Assembly: GCF_000211835.1 (NCBI RefSeq)
Contig: NZ_AEGR01000052.1
Location: forward strand, 62,001-126,000
Origin: Hylemonella gracilis ATCC 19624
GTDB taxonomy: Bacteria > Pseudomonadota > Gammaproteobacteria > Burkholderiales > Burkholderiaceae_C
DNA length: 64,000 bases
Reading direction: 5' to 3'
Part shown: piece after piece, positions 15,950 through 23,601 of the stretch
How the letters are laid out: every line of letters begins with the position of its first letter
Position numbering within the stretch: the first letter of the stretch is position 1
Position numbers and translations under genes: made by a program
The notes under the pieces: generated by a model
Databases searched by the model: none
Told to the model about the DNA's origin: nothing
The model's input: the letters and a program-made list of their open reading frames with translations, nothing else

Positions 15950-17431
15950 TCATTTGAGGGCTGCCAATTCCTTCCACACCGCTTCTTCGTCCACGATGGC
16001 GACCGAGATGCGCGCCATGCGGGATGGCGCTTGAGTGGGTGAGAACAGCGAGCCGGGCGGGATCAACAAACCACGCTCGGCGGCCTCGCGCGCCAATTGC
16101 TCGCTGTCGCGTCCGCAGTCGGTCCAGATGAAGATGCCAGCCTGGGGTTCGTACGGCACGGTGTAGCCGAGTTTGAGCAAGCGTTTCAAACACCGCGTGC
16201 GCGCTTCATCGACCCTCAGTCTGACCCGCTCGACATGGCGGCGGTAGGCCCCATCGGCCAGCACGCGGTGAACCACCCGTTCGCTGAGTTCGCTGGAGGT
16301 CAGACCGCCCAGCATCTTGATGTCGCTCAGGCGCTGCACCAAGTCCTCTTTCGCGGCGAGCCAGCCCACGCGCAGGCTGGCGGCCAGCGTCTTGGCGAAA
16401 CCCCCGGCCAGGATCACGCGGTTGAGACGGTCCAGCTCGGCCAAGCGCGTCAGGCTGCTGCCGCTGTTCGGGTGGAACTCGGCGTAGGTCAGGTCTTCCA
16501 CGATCATGAAGTCGTGCTTCTCTGCGACGCGCAGCATGTCGTAGGCCGACCCGGCGGACAGGCCGTAACCCGTCGGATTGTGGACTGTGCTGTTGGTGAT
16601 GAAGAGCTTGGGCTTGTGCTGGGCGGCGGCCTGCTCCAGCCAGGCCATGTCGGGGCCGTTGGGGCCGCGCGGCACGCCGATCACCCGGGCACCGAAGGCC
16701 GCCAGCCGACCGAAGATGACGTACCACGCCGGGTCTTCCACCAGCACGGTGTCACCGGGTTGCACCAGCAGCCGTGCCACCAGGTCCAGACCGTGGGTGA
16801 CGCCGCTGGTGGTCAGCAGATGCAGGTCTGGGTGGGCTGGCACGTTCTGGGTCTGCAGCAGTGCGGCGAGCTGTTGGCGCAAGGGCGCATAGCCTTGTGG
16901 ATGACCGTAGCCCAGCAGTCGGGCTTGCGCCGTGCGCCCCACGCTGCGCAGCGCGCCTGCGACCAAATCGGCGTCCAGCCAGTCGGGCGGCAAACAGCCC
17001 GCGCTCGCCGGCATGGCGCCATCGATGGGGTTGGATCCGAACAGGCTGCGCAGCATCCAGCGGGTGTCGAGTTGCGCGGGCGCGTTCGGCTTGGTCACCT
17101 TGGCGTTCTGGTCGACCAGTGGTGCCCGGCGGGCCTGCACGAAAAACCCCGCGCCGCGGCGCGACTGCACCAGGCCCTGCGCAACCAAGCGTTCATACGC
17201 CTCGACCACGGTGAAACGGCTGACGCTGGCCTGCTCGGCCATCTGGCGGATCGAGGGCAGACGGGTGCCGGGGCGCAGGCCTTGGTCCTCAATGCGGCGG
17301 GCCAGGTCCTGGCTCAGTTGGGCGACCAGGGTCGCGTCGGCCGCGTGCACAAGCTGCGAGCCCGGCGTGAAAGGGGGGGGCGAGGCCGGTCGGCCGGGGC
17401 TGGAGGTGCTGGAGGGCGGGGCAACTGTCAT
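15950..17431 (-). CDS. MocR-type (GntR HTH plus aminotransferase-like) regulator
   Basis: A 493-residue PLP-dependent transcriptional regulator. The N-terminal GntR winged helix (LAQLSQDLARRIEDQGLRPGTRLPSIRQMAEQ, SRFTVVEAYERLVAQGLVQSRRGAGFFV) is joined to a class I aminotransferase-like domain. This contains TTSGVTHGLDLV, PTGYGLS and the PLP-lysine region RVILAGGFAKTLAASLRVGW. MocR proteins usually control a divergent gene for amine, amino acid or vitamin B6 metabolism. Here the divergent genes are two exporters and a PhzF-fold enzyme. The start at 17431 (MTVAPPSS) is uncertain; an ATG 36 bases upstream is also open. Confidence 0.92.
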   Translation of the reverse strand: MTVAPPSSTSSPGRPASPPPFTPGSQLVHAADATLVAQLSQDLARRIEDQGLRPGTRLPSIRQMAEQASVSRFTVVEAYERLVAQGLVQSRRGAGFFVQARRAPLVDQNAKVTKPNAPAQLDTRWMLRSLFGSNPIDGAMPASAGCLPPDWLDADLVAGALRSVGRTAQARLLGYGHPQGYAPLRQQLAALLQTQNVPAHPDLHLLTTSGVTHGLDLVARLLVQPGDTVLVEDPAWYVIFGRLAAFGARVIGVPRGPNGPDMAWLEQAAAQHKPKLFITNSTVHNPTGYGLSAGSAYDMLRVAEKHDFMIVEDLTYAEFHPNSGSSLTRLAELDRLNRVILAGGFAKTLAASLRVGWLAAKEDLVQRLSDIKMLGGLTSSELSERVVHRVLADGAYRRHVERVRLRVDEARTRCLKRLLKLGYTVPYEPQAGIFIWTDCGRDSEQLAREAAERGLLIPPGSLFSPTQAPSRMARISVAIVDEEAVWKELAALK

Positions 17432-17470
17432 GGTGTTTGGACCGGGCCAGTGTCTGAGGGAAACCATCCA

Positions 17471-17492
17471 ACTGTACCGGTACTGTATTGGT
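17471..17492. promoter_or_regulatory. tandem direct repeats, candidate MocR operator
   Basis: ACTGTACCGGT (17471-17481) and ACTGTATTGGT (17482-17492) are adjacent 11-base direct repeats with nine identities, in the 108-base gap between the MocR gene and the divergent EamA gene. MocR regulators such as GabR and PdxR are known to bind directly repeated sites in this position. The first repeat also overlaps the small palindrome GTACCGGTAC. Confidence 0.6.
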
Positions 17493-17539
17493 CACTGGCC
17501 CTAGAGTGACAGGCCTACCGATGACTGTCAAGGCCCTCC

Positions 17540-18580
17540 ATGCTGACCCGTTCCCCGACGATTTCCCCATCAGGCATCGCATCGCCGCGTGCGGCGATGC
17601 CGACCCCTGCCCCTGGCGCCATCTCCTCCGCTCAGCCCCAAACGGCCGCGGCCACGCCTTGGGAAGGGTATGGCCTGGGCTTGCTGGGCGTGCTGATTTT
17701 CAGCCTCACTCTGCCCATGACGCGCGTGGTCGTCGCTGAATGGCCGCCGCTGCTGGCCGGCCTGGGGCGTGCCTTGGTGGCCGCCTTGCCCGCCGCCGTG
17801 CTGTTGGCCGTGAACTGCAGCCGTCTGCCCACGCGGTCGGAATGGCCCGGCGTGCTGGGCGCGGCGCTGGGCATAGTGATCGGCTGGCCCTTGCTCTCCA
17901 CCTTGGCGCTGCAAAGTGTTTCCGCCTCGCACGGCGCGGTCTTCAACGGCCTGTTGCCGCTGTCCACGGCCCTGTTCGCAACCTGGCGCAGCGGCGAAAA
18001 GCCAGCGCGTGCGTTCTGGGGCTGGGCGGCCGTGGGCGCGGTGCTGGTCACGGGGTACGGCCTGCGGCAAGGCCAGGGGGCCTTGCAAGCGGGCGATCTG
18101 TGGCTGCTGCTGGCCGTGGTGGCGGGGGGCATGGGCTACGCCGAGGGCGCGCGGGCCGCGCGCACCCTCGGCGGCGCGCGCACGATCTGCTGGGCGCTGG
18201 TGATCAGCGCGCCGCTGATCGCCGTGCCCGTGGCCTGGATGGTCGGCGACGCGGCGGAAGCGGCGCGGGCCAGCGGCAGCGTTACCTCCAACCGCGCCTT
18301 GCTCGCCTTTGCGTGGTTGTCATTCGGTTCGATGTTCCTGGGCTTTTTTGCCTGGTACCGTGGCCTGGCCGTGGGGGGCATCGCCCGGGTGGGGCAGGTG
18401 CAGCTGCTGCAGCCCTTCCTGACGGTGATGGCCTGCGCGTTGCTGTTTGGCGAACCGGTCAGCGGCGAGACCTGGGTGTTCGCGATCGCGGTGATCGGCG
18501 TCATCGTGGGCGGGCGGCGATCCTTGCGCGGTGCGACCGCGCAACCGCAACCGCAACCGGCCGCTAGAACACAATCTTGA
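17540..18580 (+). CDS. EamA/DMT-family inner membrane transporter
   Basis: A 346-residue drug/metabolite transporter with about ten hydrophobic segments arranged as two EamA repeats. It starts GYGLGLLGVLIFSLTLPMTRVVV after a polar N-terminus of ~40 residues and ends with VMACALLFGEPVSGETWVFAIAVIGVIVGGRRS, the classic end of the second repeat. Members export amino acids, purines or other small metabolites. AAGG six bases before the ATG at 17540 supports this start; an internal ATG at 17597 is an alternative. It is divergent from the MocR gene, and a LysE-type exporter gene follows 17 bases later, so the two are probably one transcript. Confidence 0.9.
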   Translation: MLTRSPTISPSGIASPRAAMPTPAPGAISSAQPQTAAATPWEGYGLGLLGVLIFSLTLPMTRVVVAEWPPLLAGLGRALVAALPAAVLLAVNCSRLPTRSEWPGVLGAALGIVIGWPLLSTLALQSVSASHGAVFNGLLPLSTALFATWRSGEKPARAFWGWAAVGAVLVTGYGLRQGQGALQAGDLWLLLAVVAGGMGYAEGARAARTLGGARTICWALVISAPLIAVPVAWMVGDAAEAARASGSVTSNRALLAFAWLSFGSMFLGFFAWYRGLAVGGIARVGQVQLLQPFLTVMACALLFGEPVSGETWVFAIAVIGVIVGGRRSLRGATAQPQPQPAARTQS

Positions 18581-18597
18581 TCACGCAAAGGAAGACC

Positions 18598-19236
18598 ATG
18601 GACACGGTTTCGACGCACGCTCTTGCCTGGATGCAGCCCGCCCTGCTGGGGCCGCTGGCGCTGTTCACCTTCATCAGTTCCATCACGCCGGGGCCCAACA
18701 ACACCATGCTGGCCGCGTCGGGGCTGAACTTCGGTCTGCGCCGCACCTGGCCCCATGTCTGGGGCGTGAACATGGGTTTCGTCGCCATGCTGGTGCTGAT
18801 TGGGCTGGGCATGGGCGCGGTGTTCACGCGCTACCCCTGGCTGCATCCCTTGCTGAAATACGTGAGCGCGGCTTACCTGTTGGTCCTGGCCTGGAAGATC
18901 GCGCATGCCGCGCCGCCTTTGCATCCACAAGAGGCGGGCGGACAGGGGCAGCCCATGACGTTTTGGCAGGCGGCCCTGTTCCAATGGGTCAATCCCAAGG
19001 CCTGGGTCATGACCACGGGCATGGTGTCGGCCTATGTGCCTTCGGGCGAGGCCTTCTGGGGGCATTTGGGCCTGGCCGCACTCATCGCCATCACGGTGGG
19101 CATGCCTTGCATCATCCTCTGGGCCGCCTTTGGCAGCGCCTTGCGCCGCTGGCTGCACCGTCCGCGCATGATCCGGGCTTTCAACTGGACCATGGCCGCG
19201 CTGCTGGTGCTGTCGATCGGCTTGTCCTTGGTCTAG
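18598..19236 (+). CDS. LysE-family amino acid exporter
   Basis: A 212-residue membrane protein with about six hydrophobic segments. The LysE/RhtB signature ITPGPNNTMLAASG follows the first segment, and the central FQWVNPKAWVMTTGMVSAY is also family-typical. It exports amino acids or similar amines using the proton gradient. GGAAGACC precedes the ATG at 18598; a TTG 21 bases earlier is open but lacks a ribosome binding site. It follows the EamA gene by 17 bases and precedes the PhzF gene by 99 bases. With MocR upstream, the locus looks like a dedicated efflux module for an amino-compound. Confidence 0.92.
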   Translation: MDTVSTHALAWMQPALLGPLALFTFISSITPGPNNTMLAASGLNFGLRRTWPHVWGVNMGFVAMLVLIGLGMGAVFTRYPWLHPLLKYVSAAYLLVLAWKIAHAAPPLHPQEAGGQGQPMTFWQAALFQWVNPKAWVMTTGMVSAYVPSGEAFWGHLGLAALIAITVGMPCIILWAAFGSALRRWLHRPRMIRAFNWTMAALLVLSIGLSLV

Positions 19237-19335
19237 GGTCCAGGCCCAAGTCCCATCCAAGCCCCATCCAATGCCCACCTCATCTTCGGGTTGCACTGAA
19301 CGTCACGTTGACGATCCCCAGAAAGGCCAAGCAAC

Positions 19336-20130
19336 ATGAAACTCACCCAATACGTCGTCGACGCCTTCACGTCCGAACGCTTCAAGGGCAACTCAGCCGC
19401 CGTGGTGCCTTTGCGGGACTGGCTACCGCCAGCGCTGATGCAGGCGATTGCGATGGAGAACAACCTGTCCGAGACGGCCTTCTTCGTCCAAGCGGCGGAT
19501 GGCCGTTACGACATCCGCTGGTTCTCGCCTTACAAGGAAATCGACTTCTGCGGTCACGCCACCCTGGCCAGTGCCTTCGTGCTTTTCCAGTCCGGCGCGC
19601 CTTCTCCAATCACCTTCCGCGCGCCCGCGGTGGGTGAAGTGCCCGTCGTGAAACTGCCAGACGGGCGCATGGAAATGAGTTTTCCGAACCGCCGTCCCGT
19701 ACCCGTGCCCGTGGCCGAGGTGCCCGCGGCCTTGCGCGACGGGCTGCCCGTGGCACCGGTCGCCGTGCTGCGCAACGCCCAGGCCTGGTTCGCGGTCTAC
19801 GAGAACGAGGCCCAGGTGCGCGCCTTGCGTCCGGACTTCAAGCGGCTGGCCGAACTTGGGCCGCTGGACGTGACGGTGACCGCGCCCGGCGCGGACTGCG
19901 ATTTCGTGTCGCGTTACTTCTGGCCGGCCAACGGCGGCGAGGAGGACCCGGTGACTGGCTCCATCCACGCGGGCCTCGCGCCTTACTGGGTGGACCGTTT
20001 GGCGAAGAACACGCTGGTCGCGGTGCAGCTGTCCTCTCGCACGGGCACCTTGCATTGCCGGGTCGAGGGTGAGCGGGTGCATGTTTCCGGCTCAGCCGTC
20101 CAGTTCCTGCGGGGCGAGATCGATGTCTGA
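19336..20130 (+). CDS. PhzF-family isomerase/epimerase
   Basis: A 264-residue protein of the PhzF/diaminopimelate-epimerase fold. It starts MKLTQYVVDAFTSERFKGNSAAVV, carries the catalytic glutamate in NNLSETAFF (Glu46), the motif DFCGHATLASA and the C-terminal GGEEDPVTGSIHAGLAPYW. In PhzF itself the glutamate catalyses isomerisation of dihydro-3-hydroxyanthranilate; most genomic relatives have unknown substrates. AAAGG precedes the ATG. It lies third after the EamA and LysE exporters and may act on the same compound, but nothing here suggests phenazine synthesis. Confidence 0.92.
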   Translation: MKLTQYVVDAFTSERFKGNSAAVVPLRDWLPPALMQAIAMENNLSETAFFVQAADGRYDIRWFSPYKEIDFCGHATLASAFVLFQSGAPSPITFRAPAVGEVPVVKLPDGRMEMSFPNRRPVPVPVAEVPAALRDGLPVAPVAVLRNAQAWFAVYENEAQVRALRPDFKRLAELGPLDVTVTAPGADCDFVSRYFWPANGGEEDPVTGSIHAGLAPYWVDRLAKNTLVAVQLSSRTGTLHCRVEGERVHVSGSAVQFLRGEIDV

Positions 20131-20145
20131 TGCGCGCGCCGCCGG

Positions 20146-20201
20146 CTAGGGCCTCTACACACCTCATTCGCACTCGGGAAATGAGTGTGAACAGGCCCTA
20201 G
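20146..20201. terminator. nested hairpin between convergent phzF-like gene and apaH
   Basis: CTAGGGCCT (20146-20154) is perfectly complementary to AGGCCCTAG (20193-20201). Inside, CTCATT (20163-20168) pairs with AATGAG (20180-20185) and can be extended by CACA/TGTG with one bulge. The structure fills the gap between two convergent genes, consistent with a two-way terminator, though no T-tract follows. Confidence 0.5.
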
Positions 20202-20223
20202 GCACGGGTGGATTCCGTCGCAC

Positions 20224-21090
20224 TCAGAAAGGCTTGCGCACCGGCTCGCAGTCTTCCTGCACCAGGACGTGCGCCGTCGCGCCCGGCATGACCCGCAGCG
20301 CGCTCAGTTGCCCGCCCCAGATGCAGCCGGAGTCCAGGGCCCACAGGCGGACACGGCGCAACACGTTCTGCGGCTCGGCCAAGCCCAGGGTGGACCAGTG
20401 GCCGAAGGCGATGGTCACGTCCTCGCTGGCCGTGCGTCGCCCCGGCACCTCGAACCAGGGCAGGTAACCCGGCGGCGCGGTGTCCAATCCTTCCTTCGCA
20501 TTGAACTCCATGGCGCCCTCGGGCGTGCAAAAGCGCAGGCGCGTCAAGGCGTTGACGATCACCCGCAGGCGGTCATCACCGCGCAGATCGTCTCGCCAAG
20601 CGCTCGGCTCGTTGCCATACATCTGGTGGATGAAGCCGATCCAGTCGGGGCCGGCCAGCACGTCCTGCACTTCGGCGGCCAGCGCGAGCGTTTGCGCCGT
20701 GCTCCATTGCGGCAGCACCCCGGCGTGCACCATCAGGAAGTCATGGCCCTCCAGCCTCGCGCCCAGGGCCAGGGGCTGACGGCGTACCCAATCCAGCAAC
20801 GCCGCGCGGTCGGGTGCCTCAAGGACGTCGTCCACGGTGTCGCCACGGTGGGCGCGGCGCACGCCCAGCGAGACAGCGAGAAGGTGCAGGTCGTGGTTGC
20901 CCAGCAGGCAGCGCGCCGCGTCCGCGTAGCCCATGAGGCGGCGCAGCACGGCGGCCGATGAGGGGCCACGGTTGACGAGGTCACCCATCAGCCACAGGGT
21001 GTCGCGGCTGGGGGAGTAATCGACGGTGTCGAGCAGGCGGCCGAGCGCGGCATCACAGCCTTGCACGTCGCCAATCAGGTAATGGGCCAT
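20224..21090 (-). CDS. apaH: symmetrical bis(5'-nucleosyl)-tetraphosphatase
   Basis: A 288-residue metallophosphatase that splits Ap4A into two ADP, limiting alarmone and RNA-cap (Np4) levels. The metal and phosphate motifs are present in order: GDVQGCD near the N-terminus, GDLVNRG, GNHDLHL, and later FGHWSTLG and ALDSGCIWGGQLSA, which mark the ApaH family. The ATG at 21090 (MAHYLIGDVQG) fits the family; the open frame runs 90 codons further upstream across the promoter and into the divergent gene's leader, which is not coding. It is divergent from the CNNM/CorC gene with 112 bases between starts. Confidence 0.95.
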   Translation of the reverse strand: MAHYLIGDVQGCDAALGRLLDTVDYSPSRDTLWLMGDLVNRGPSSAAVLRRLMGYADAARCLLGNHDLHLLAVSLGVRRAHRGDTVDDVLEAPDRAALLDWVRRQPLALGARLEGHDFLMVHAGVLPQWSTAQTLALAAEVQDVLAGPDWIGFIHQMYGNEPSAWRDDLRGDDRLRVIVNALTRLRFCTPEGAMEFNAKEGLDTAPPGYLPWFEVPGRRTASEDVTIAFGHWSTLGLAEPQNVLRRVRLWALDSGCIWGGQLSALRVMPGATAHVLVQEDCEPVRKPF

Positions 21091-21202
21091 GCGGCGTTTT
21101 CGTTGCGGAATTGGAAACGGGACTGGCGCTGGATTATCCGGCCCGTCGGTGTGCGTCCGCGCAGCGCGCAAGGTGAAAAGCCCACGCGGTACAGTTCTGG
21201 GC

Positions 21203-22558
21203 ATGGACTTTTTGCTGATTGCCTTGCTGATCGTGCTCAATGGCGCCTTCGCCATGTCGGAAATGGCCCTGGCCTCCAGCCGCCGGGCGCGCCTGATGGC
21301 CGTCGCGGAGGCAGGCGACGGCGGCGCCAAGAAGGCGCTGGAGTTGATGGACAACCCCAATCAGTTCCTGTCCACCGTTCAGATTGGCATCACCTCGATC
21401 GGCGTGCTCAACGGCATCGTGGGCGAGGCTGCCTTCAGCGATGACCTGGCGGCGCTGCTCCAAACGCTGGGTGTGAGCGAGGGTGCCTCGGGCGTCACCG
21501 CCACGGCGCTGGTCGTCACCCTGATCACGTTCCTGACCATCATCTTCGGTGAGTTGGTGCCCAAGCGCGTCGGGCAGCTCTATCCCGAGCTGGTGGCGCG
21601 CTGGGTGTCGCGGCCCATGGGCGGCTTGGCCATGGGGGCCAAGCCTTTCGTCAAGCTGCTGTCGGCCAGCACCCAGGCGGTTCTGAAGCTGTTGCGCGTG
21701 CCCGACGTCGCGCGCAGCGTGACGGAAGAGGAAATCCGCCACAGCCTGGAGGAGGGCGTGGACGCGGGCCTGATCGAGGAGCACGAGCACCAGATGGTGC
21801 GCAACGTCTTCCGCCTCGACGACCGGCCACTGATTTCCATGATGGCGCCGCGCGCTGACATTGCCTGGCTGGACGCCGGACTGAACGCGTTGCAATGCCT
21901 GGAGCAGCTCGCGCTGAGCAGCCAGACCGAGCAGGATGCCCAGCAGGGCGAGCAGGAAAGTGGCAGCGTGCATTCCTGGTACCCCGTGTGCCGCGGCTCC
22001 TTGGACGATGTCGTGGGGCAGATCAGCGTGGGGGCGCTGCTGGCCCTGGCGCGTGATCCGGCCCGTGCCCAGGATCCGGTCGAGCGCCATGCCCAATCGG
22101 CCGTTTTCGTGCCCGAAACGCTGTCCGGCATGGAACTGGTGGAGCAGTTCCGCGCCCGTTCCCTGCGCATGATGTTCGTGGTCGACGAGTACGGGGCGAT
22201 CCAGGGCTTGCTCACGCCCGCCGACTTGCTGGAAGCCATCACGGGCGAACTGCAGTCGGCTCCGGTGGATGCCTGGGCCACGCAGCGCGACGATGGGTCC
22301 TGGCTGCTCGACGGCGTGATGCCAGTGGACGAGCTGAAGGCCCGCTTCGAAATCCGCGAGTTGCCGGACGAAGACCGGGGTCGTTACAACACGGTGGCTG
22401 GCCTGCTGCTGGCCGTCAGCGGACGCTTGCTCAAGACGGGTGAGCGCGTCAGTTGCGCGGGTTGGGATTTTGAGGTCGTCGATCTCGATGGCCGGCGCAT
22501 CGACAAGGTGCTGGCGCGGCCTGTGCCGCTGACCACGTCTGACACCGCCACGGCCTGA
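21203..22558 (+). CDS. CNNM/CorC-family (hemolysin-like) membrane transporter protein
   Basis: A 451-residue protein with an N-terminal CNNM (DUF21) membrane domain of about 180 residues (MDFLLIALLIVLNGAFAMSEMALASSRRARL, then STVQIGITSIGVLNG and FGELVPKRVG). A CBS-pair region and a C-terminal CorC_HlyC domain follow (LLDGVMPVDELKARFEIRELPDEDRGRYNTVAGLLL). Family members are implicated in magnesium or sodium efflux and cobalt resistance; the older hemolysin name has no support here. The ATG at 21203 begins the first membrane segment. It appears monocistronic. Confidence 0.9.
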   Translation: MDFLLIALLIVLNGAFAMSEMALASSRRARLMAVAEAGDGGAKKALELMDNPNQFLSTVQIGITSIGVLNGIVGEAAFSDDLAALLQTLGVSEGASGVTATALVVTLITFLTIIFGELVPKRVGQLYPELVARWVSRPMGGLAMGAKPFVKLLSASTQAVLKLLRVPDVARSVTEEEIRHSLEEGVDAGLIEEHEHQMVRNVFRLDDRPLISMMAPRADIAWLDAGLNALQCLEQLALSSQTEQDAQQGEQESGSVHSWYPVCRGSLDDVVGQISVGALLALARDPARAQDPVERHAQSAVFVPETLSGMELVEQFRARSLRMMFVVDEYGAIQGLLTPADLLEAITGELQSAPVDAWATQRDDGSWLLDGVMPVDELKARFEIRELPDEDRGRYNTVAGLLLAVSGRLLKTGERVSCAGWDFEVVDLDGRRIDKVLARPVPLTTSDTATA

Positions 22559-22675
22559 CGCGCGCCGTTCCTGCTCCTGGTCCGCGAACCAGTTCCCAGC
22601 CACACTTGGGCCTCGGTGGGGGCCTCGGAGCTGGTCGGGCGTCTCCCGTGTCTCCCGTGTCCGCGACAGGCTCAT

Positions 22676-22699
22676 ATAGCCTGCCTATCCCCGCAATAG
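22676..22699. promoter_or_regulatory. partial OxyR-like site upstream of ahpC
   Basis: CTAT (22685-22688) and ATAG (22696-22699) are separated by exactly seven bases, which matches the centre of the ATAG-N7-CTAT-N7-ATAG-N7-CTAT OxyR pattern. An outer ATAG (22676-22679) exists but at five rather than seven bases, and the downstream CTAT is missing. ahpC-ahpF is a common OxyR target, so this is a plausible but imperfect site about 130 bases before the start codon. Confidence 0.4.
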
Positions 22700-22747
22700 A
22701 TACGCCGAGCGCGTAAGTCAATCCTGGAAAGCTAAACTTTGCCCTAT

Positions 22748-22778
22748 CGGTTTTCCCAGGGGTGTTTCCCCTGAACCG
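22748..22778 (+). promoter_or_regulatory. stem-loop in the ahpC leader
   Basis: CGGTT (22748-22752) pairs with AACCG (22774-22778) and CAGGGG (22757-22762) with CCCCTG (22768-22773), closing a TGTTT loop, with a four-base bulge on the 5' side. It ends 50 bases before the ahpC ATG, so if transcribed it forms a leader hairpin. Its role is unknown. The 270-base gap 22559-22828 otherwise holds the presumed promoter and a short GTCTCCCGT tandem duplication at 22641-22658. Confidence 0.5.
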
Positions 22779-22828
22779 GTTGCAAAGCAAGCTAGCTTCC
22801 TTTCCACCTTTCACTACAGGAGATTTCC

Positions 22829-23392
22829 ATGTCCCTTATCAACACCCAGGTTCCGGCGTTCAAGACCGAGGCCTTCCACAACGGCAAGTTCATCACCGTG
22901 AGCGATGCCACGCTGAAGGGCAAGTGGTCCGTGCTGATCTTCATGCCGGCCGCTTTCACCTTCAACTGCCCGACCGAAGTGGAAGACGCCGCCGACAACT
23001 ACGCCGAGTTCCAGAAGCTGGGTGCCGAGGTGTACATCGTCACGACCGACACGCATTTCTCGCACAAGGTGTGGCATGAGACCTCCCCCGCCGTGGGCAA
23101 GGCCAAGTTCCCGCTGGTGGGTGACCCGACCCACACGCTGACGCGCGCCCTGGGCGTGCACATCGAGGAAGAAGGCCTGGCCCTGCGCGGTACTTTCGTG
23201 ATCAATCCCGATGGCGTGATCAAGACGGCCGAAGTGCACTCCAACGAGATTGCGCGCGACGTGAAGGAAACCCTGCGCAAGCTCAAGGCCGCTCAGTACA
23301 CCGCCGCGCACCCGGGCCAAGTCTGCCCCGCCAAGTGGAACGAAGGCGCCAAGACGCTGACGCCCTCGCTGGATCTGGTCGGCAAGATCTGA
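22829..23392 (+). CDS. ahpC: alkyl hydroperoxide reductase, peroxiredoxin subunit
   Basis: A 187-residue typical 2-Cys peroxiredoxin. The peroxidatic cysteine is Cys47 in FNCPTEVED and the resolving cysteine is Cys166 in GQVCPAKW; length and spacing match Escherichia coli AhpC. It reduces hydrogen peroxide, organic hydroperoxides and peroxynitrite and is recycled by AhpF. A strong AGGAGA lies seven bases before the ATG. ahpF follows 209 bases downstream in the same direction. A partial OxyR-like site lies upstream. Confidence 0.98.
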   Translation: MSLINTQVPAFKTEAFHNGKFITVSDATLKGKWSVLIFMPAAFTFNCPTEVEDAADNYAEFQKLGAEVYIVTTDTHFSHKVWHETSPAVGKAKFPLVGDPTHTLTRALGVHIEEEGLALRGTFVINPDGVIKTAEVHSNEIARDVKETLRKLKAAQYTAAHPGQVCPAKWNEGAKTLTPSLDLVGKI

Positions 23393-23407
23393 TTTCGCCA
23401 CGGGCGC

Positions 23408-23428
23408 GGACCGCGTGATACGCGGTCC
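23408..23428 (+). terminator. stable hairpin between ahpC and ahpF
   Basis: GGACCGCGT (23408-23416) and ACGCGGTCC (23420-23428) form a perfect nine-pair stem with a three-base loop, 15 bases after the ahpC stop. There is no T-tract, so it may be an attenuator or mRNA-stabilising stem that lets ahpC be made in excess over ahpF, as the stoichiometry of the system requires. Confidence 0.5.
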
Positions 23429-23601
23429 CTGCGCAAGCAGTGCCGCGGCCGGATGGGCTGCGTATGCCTGGAATCTCCAGGAAAGCGCGGCCCATCTCAC
23501 GGCGGTAGACCTCGGCGGCAGAGCGCGGTCATAGACCGGCTCGGTATTTCCAGGTTCGCACCCATCTATCTGTCACCCATCACGCTTCCCAGGAGAACCC
23601 C

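Noticed and set aside
22676-22699. A full OxyR binding site upstream of ahpC
   Set aside because: Only the central CTAT-N7-ATAG is right; the left half-site spacing is five not seven, and the right CTAT is missing. It is kept as a partial site only.
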